Below are positions 62,049-64,000 of a DNA stretch of 64,000 bases, in pieces. The stretch covers positions 248,001-312,000 of the forward strand of contig JANQLK010000016.1 of the NCBI GenBank assembly GCA_028280615.1, written 5' to 3'. Source of the DNA: Woeseiaceae bacterium. GTDB lineage: Bacteria > Pseudomonadota > Gammaproteobacteria > Steroidobacterales > Woeseiaceae. How positions within the stretch are numbered: position 1 is the first letter of the stretch; the number at the start of each line of letters is the position of its first letter. Position numbers and translations under genes: made by a program. The notes under the pieces were generated by a model. The model searched no databases. It saw only the letters and a list, made by a program, of their open reading frames with translations, and had not been told where the DNA came from.

Positions 62049-63365
62049 ATGAGCGACGATACCCGCGGTAAGAACGAAGAAGGAAAACTTCTGTACTGTT
62101 CTTTTTGCGGCAAAAGCCAACACGAAGTCCGCAAACTCATCGCGGGCCCTTCGGTCTTCATCTGCGACGAGTGCGTCGAGCTCTGCAACGACATCATCCG
62201 TGAGGAACTCGAGGACGCCAGCGAGCCCGGCCGCGACAAGCTGCCGAAGCCGCAGGAGATCAACGAGATCCTCGATGAGTACGTCATCGGCCAGTCGCGG
62301 GCGAAGAAAGTCCTGTCCGTCGCGGTCTACAATCACTACAAGCGGCTGAACGACCGCCTGGACGAACGCTCGAAGGACGATATCGAGCTCGCCAAGTCCA
62401 ACATCCTCCTGATCGGCCCGACCGGCTGCGGCAAGACGCTCCTGGCCGAAACACTCGCGCGGCTGCTCAACGTGCCGTTCACGATTGCCGATGCCACGAC
62501 GCTGACCGAGGCCGGCTACGTCGGCGAAGACGTCGAGAACATCATTCAGAAGCTGTTGCAGAAGTGCGACTACGACGTCGACAAAGCGCAGACCGGAATC
62601 GTCTACATCGATGAGATCGACAAGATCTCGCGCAAGTCGGACAACCCGTCGATCACGCGCGACGTGTCGGGCGAAGGCGTACAGCAGGCACTCCTGAAGC
62701 TGATCGAGGGCACCATCGCCTCGGTACCGCCACAGGGTGGCCGCAAGCATCCGCAGCAGGAGTTCCTGCAGGTCGATACCGGCAACATCCTGTTCATCTG
62801 CGGCGGCGCGTTCGCCGGGCTCGACAAGATCATCCTGAACCGTTCGTCGAAGAGCGGGATCGGCTTCGTCGCCGAGGTCAAGACCAAGGAAGAGGAGCCG
62901 AACATCGGTGAGCTCTTGCACGACGTCGAGCCGGAAGACCTGATTCGCTACGGTCTGATCCCCGAGTTCGTGGGCCGTCTGCCGGTCGTCGCGACGCTCG
63001 AGGAACTCGACGAGGACGCGCTCGTCCAGATTCTGCTCGAGCCGAAGAACGCGCTGACCAAACAGTATCGCAAGCTGTTCGACATGGAAGGCGTGGAACT
63101 CGAATTCCGCGACGACGCCCTGAGGGCCGTGGCGCAGAAGGCCATGGAGCGCAAGACTGGCGCACGTGGCCTGCGGACGATCCTCGAGAACGTGCTGCTG
63201 GACACGATGTACGATCTGCCTTCGGCGACAACGGCCAGGAAAGTCGTCGTCGACGAGGCCGTCGTGACGGGCGAGACCGCGCCGTACGTTATCTACGAGT
63301 CCGATGAGTCGCCGACCGTCAATATCGAGCAGCCGCCGAGACCGACCGGTTCTGACGGGGCCTGA
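62049..63365 (+). CDS. clpX: ATP-dependent Clp protease ATP-binding subunit ClpX
   Basis: A 438-residue AAA+ unfoldase. The zinc-binding N-domain uses Cys17-20-39-42 (CSFC...CDEC), Walker A is GPTGCGKT, Walker B is VYIDEIDK, and the pore and sensor regions follow ([36 protein letters not shown]). It delivers substrates to ClpP. A putative promoter of its own lies upstream. Confidence 0.97.
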   Translation: MSDDTRGKNEEGKLLYCSFCGKSQHEVRKLIAGPSVFICDECVELCNDIIREELEDASEPGRDKLPKPQEINEILDEYVIGQSRAKKVLSVAVYNHYKRLNDRLDERSKDDIELAKSNILLIGPTGCGKTLLAETLARLLNVPFTIADATTLTEAGYVGEDVENIIQKLLQKCDYDVDKAQTGIVYIDEIDKISRKSDNPSITRDVSGEGVQQALLKLIEGTIASVPPQGGRKHPQQEFLQVDTGNILFICGGAFAGLDKIILNRSSKSGIGFVAEVKTKEEEPNIGELLHDVEPEDLIRYGLIPEFVGRLPVVATLEELDEDALVQILLEPKNALTKQYRKLFDMEGVELEFRDDALRAVAQKAMERKTGARGLRTILENVLLDTMYDLPSATTARKVVVDEAVVTGETAPYVIYESDESPTVNIEQPPRPTGSDGA

Positions 63366-63420
63366 TGCCCGGCTGACACGGCGGGACTCGCGTGTCCTCT
63401 ACCAGCTTGAACTCACGGTT

Positions 63421-63438
63421 TTCGGACACACGTCCGAA
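63421..63438. repeat. 7-bp inverted repeat between clpX and lon
   Basis: TTCGGAC and GTCCGAA around ACAC, 28 bp before the lon start. There is no T-run, so it is not a standard terminator; an operator role is possible. I find no CCCCAT-type sigma32 -10 correctly spaced from the nearby CTTGAA. Confidence 0.4.
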
Positions 63439-63465
63439 GGCATCGCCCACTATTAGGAAATCCAC

Positions 63466-64000
63466 GTGACGGAAGACAACCAGACCAGTCCCACCGAGCC
63501 GGAGTACGAAGATTCCGGCATCCCGGTATTGCCGCTGCGCGACGTCGTCGTCTATCCGCACATGGTAATTCCGCTGTTCGTCGGGCGCGAAAAGTCGATC
63601 GTCGCGCTGGACAGGGCCATGAACGCCGGCAAGCGCATCCTGTTGGTCGCTCAGAAGAAGGCCGATCTGGACGATCCGCAGCCGGGCGACCTGTACGAGG
63701 TCGGTACGCTCGCGACGATCCTGCAGCTCCTGAAGCTGCCCGATGGCACGGTCAAGGTGCTGGTCGAGGGCGGCGAGCGGGCGCTCGTCGACAGCATCGA
63801 CGTCGCGGATCACTTCAGCGCCGCGATCACGCTGCTGAACGAGGAAGACCGGCACGACGAACGGGAAATCGACGTCCTGGTACGGTCGATCATCACGCAG
63901 TTCGAGCAGTACGTGAAGCTCAACAAGAAGGTGCCGCCCGAGATCCTGACCTCGCTGTCGGGAATCGACGAACCCGGACGGCTGGCCGATACCGTCGCGG
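63466..64000 (+). CDS. lon: ATP-dependent protease Lon, N-terminal part
   Basis: The first 178 residues of Lon, cut by the window end. It starts with GTG behind AGGAAA and contains IPVLPLRDVVVYPHMVIPLFVGREKSI, the LON N-terminal substrate-binding domain, followed by VGTLATILQLLKLPDGTVKVLVEGGERA. The AAA+ and protease domains lie outside. It follows clpX as in E. coli. Confidence 0.95.
   Translation, partial: MTEDNQTSPTEPEYEDSGIPVLPLRDVVVYPHMVIPLFVGREKSIVALDRAMNAGKRILLVAQKKADLDDPQPGDLYEVGTLATILQLLKLPDGTVKVLVEGGERALVDSIDVADHFSAAITLLNEEDRHDEREIDVLVRSIITQFEQYVKLNKKVPPEILTSLSGIDEPGRLADTVA

Noticed and set aside
63408..63465. Heat-shock (sigma32) promoter before lon
   Set aside because: CTTGAA is present, but no CCCCAT-like -10 lies at the right distance.

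Overview
The window is a dense, high-GC stretch of chromosome from a gammaproteobacterium. Gene orders typical of that class are present: glyA-nrdR-ribD-ribE-ribB-ribH-nusB-thiL-pgpA, asd-fimV-truA-accD-folC-(SPOR)-cvpA-purF, tig-clpP-clpX-lon and parE-parC. EttA, EpmA, DUF1820, a FimV with its TPR tail and encoded tRNA CCA ends agree with this. GTAGGAGCGG-type REP sequences and a MITE-like palindromic element fit a relative of the Xanthomonadales/Chromatiales/Woeseiales group; the sequence alone does not fix the genus. Almost all of it is core genome. I see no insertion sequence, prophage or CRISPR array.

Region by region. 1-4 kb: the start of a Tat-exported aldo/keto reductase, a 267-bp element with 30-bp perfect terminal inverted repeats, and a MaoC hydratase / CitE-like lyase / acetyl-CoA synthetase operon. 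4-12.6 kb: an orphan FHA protein of type VI secretion type, DUF1820, purL, a small lipoprotein, an AAC(3)-I-like acetyltransferase, a DUF4145 protein, a REP pair and a membrane protein. 12.6-25.6 kb: ettA, a histone-deacetylase-family hydrolase, the glyA-to-pgpA riboflavin/thiamin/phospholipid block, a Ser/Thr kinase with a cyclic-nucleotide domain, an exported M20 amidohydrolase and xseB. 25.6-28.2 kb: a rubrerythrin / Fe-S protein / DUF3501 operon behind a clear sigma70 promoter with a 7-1-7 palindrome. 28-41 kb: parE-parC, a FimV-like protein, a FimX-like degenerate GGDEF-EAL protein, efp, fRMsr, then the SCO-PCuAC-psd-epmA operon. 41-56 kb: prmB, aroC, asd, fimV, truA, accD, folC, SPOR, cvpA, purF, a pseudo-receiver/Ser-Thr kinase fusion, miaE and a periplasmic cyclophilin. 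56-64 kb: tRNAs Pro-Arg-His-Lys, pdxH, a DUF3592 membrane protein, tRNA-Leu, tig, clpP, clpX and the start of lon.

Functional threads. Several genes concern surface motility and signalling: two FimV-type proteins, a FimX-like c-di-GMP reader, two eukaryotic-type kinases and an FHA protein that could read Ser/Thr phosphorylation. The rubrerythrin operon looks like an oxidative-stress or redox module whose Fe-S and DUF3501 partners have no assigned function; it is the best candidate here for an undescribed system. EF-P and its lysylating enzyme EpmA lie close together. The riboflavin block carries a RibB whose RibA-like half lacks the zinc cysteines.

Non-coding structure of note: a short repeat (CTAGTGTCCTGAGTC) at the 3' ends of three genes, supplying the stop codon of two; a REP arm that supplies another stop codon; a 26-bp duplication of the tRNA-His 3' end; and several well-formed sigma70 promoters.
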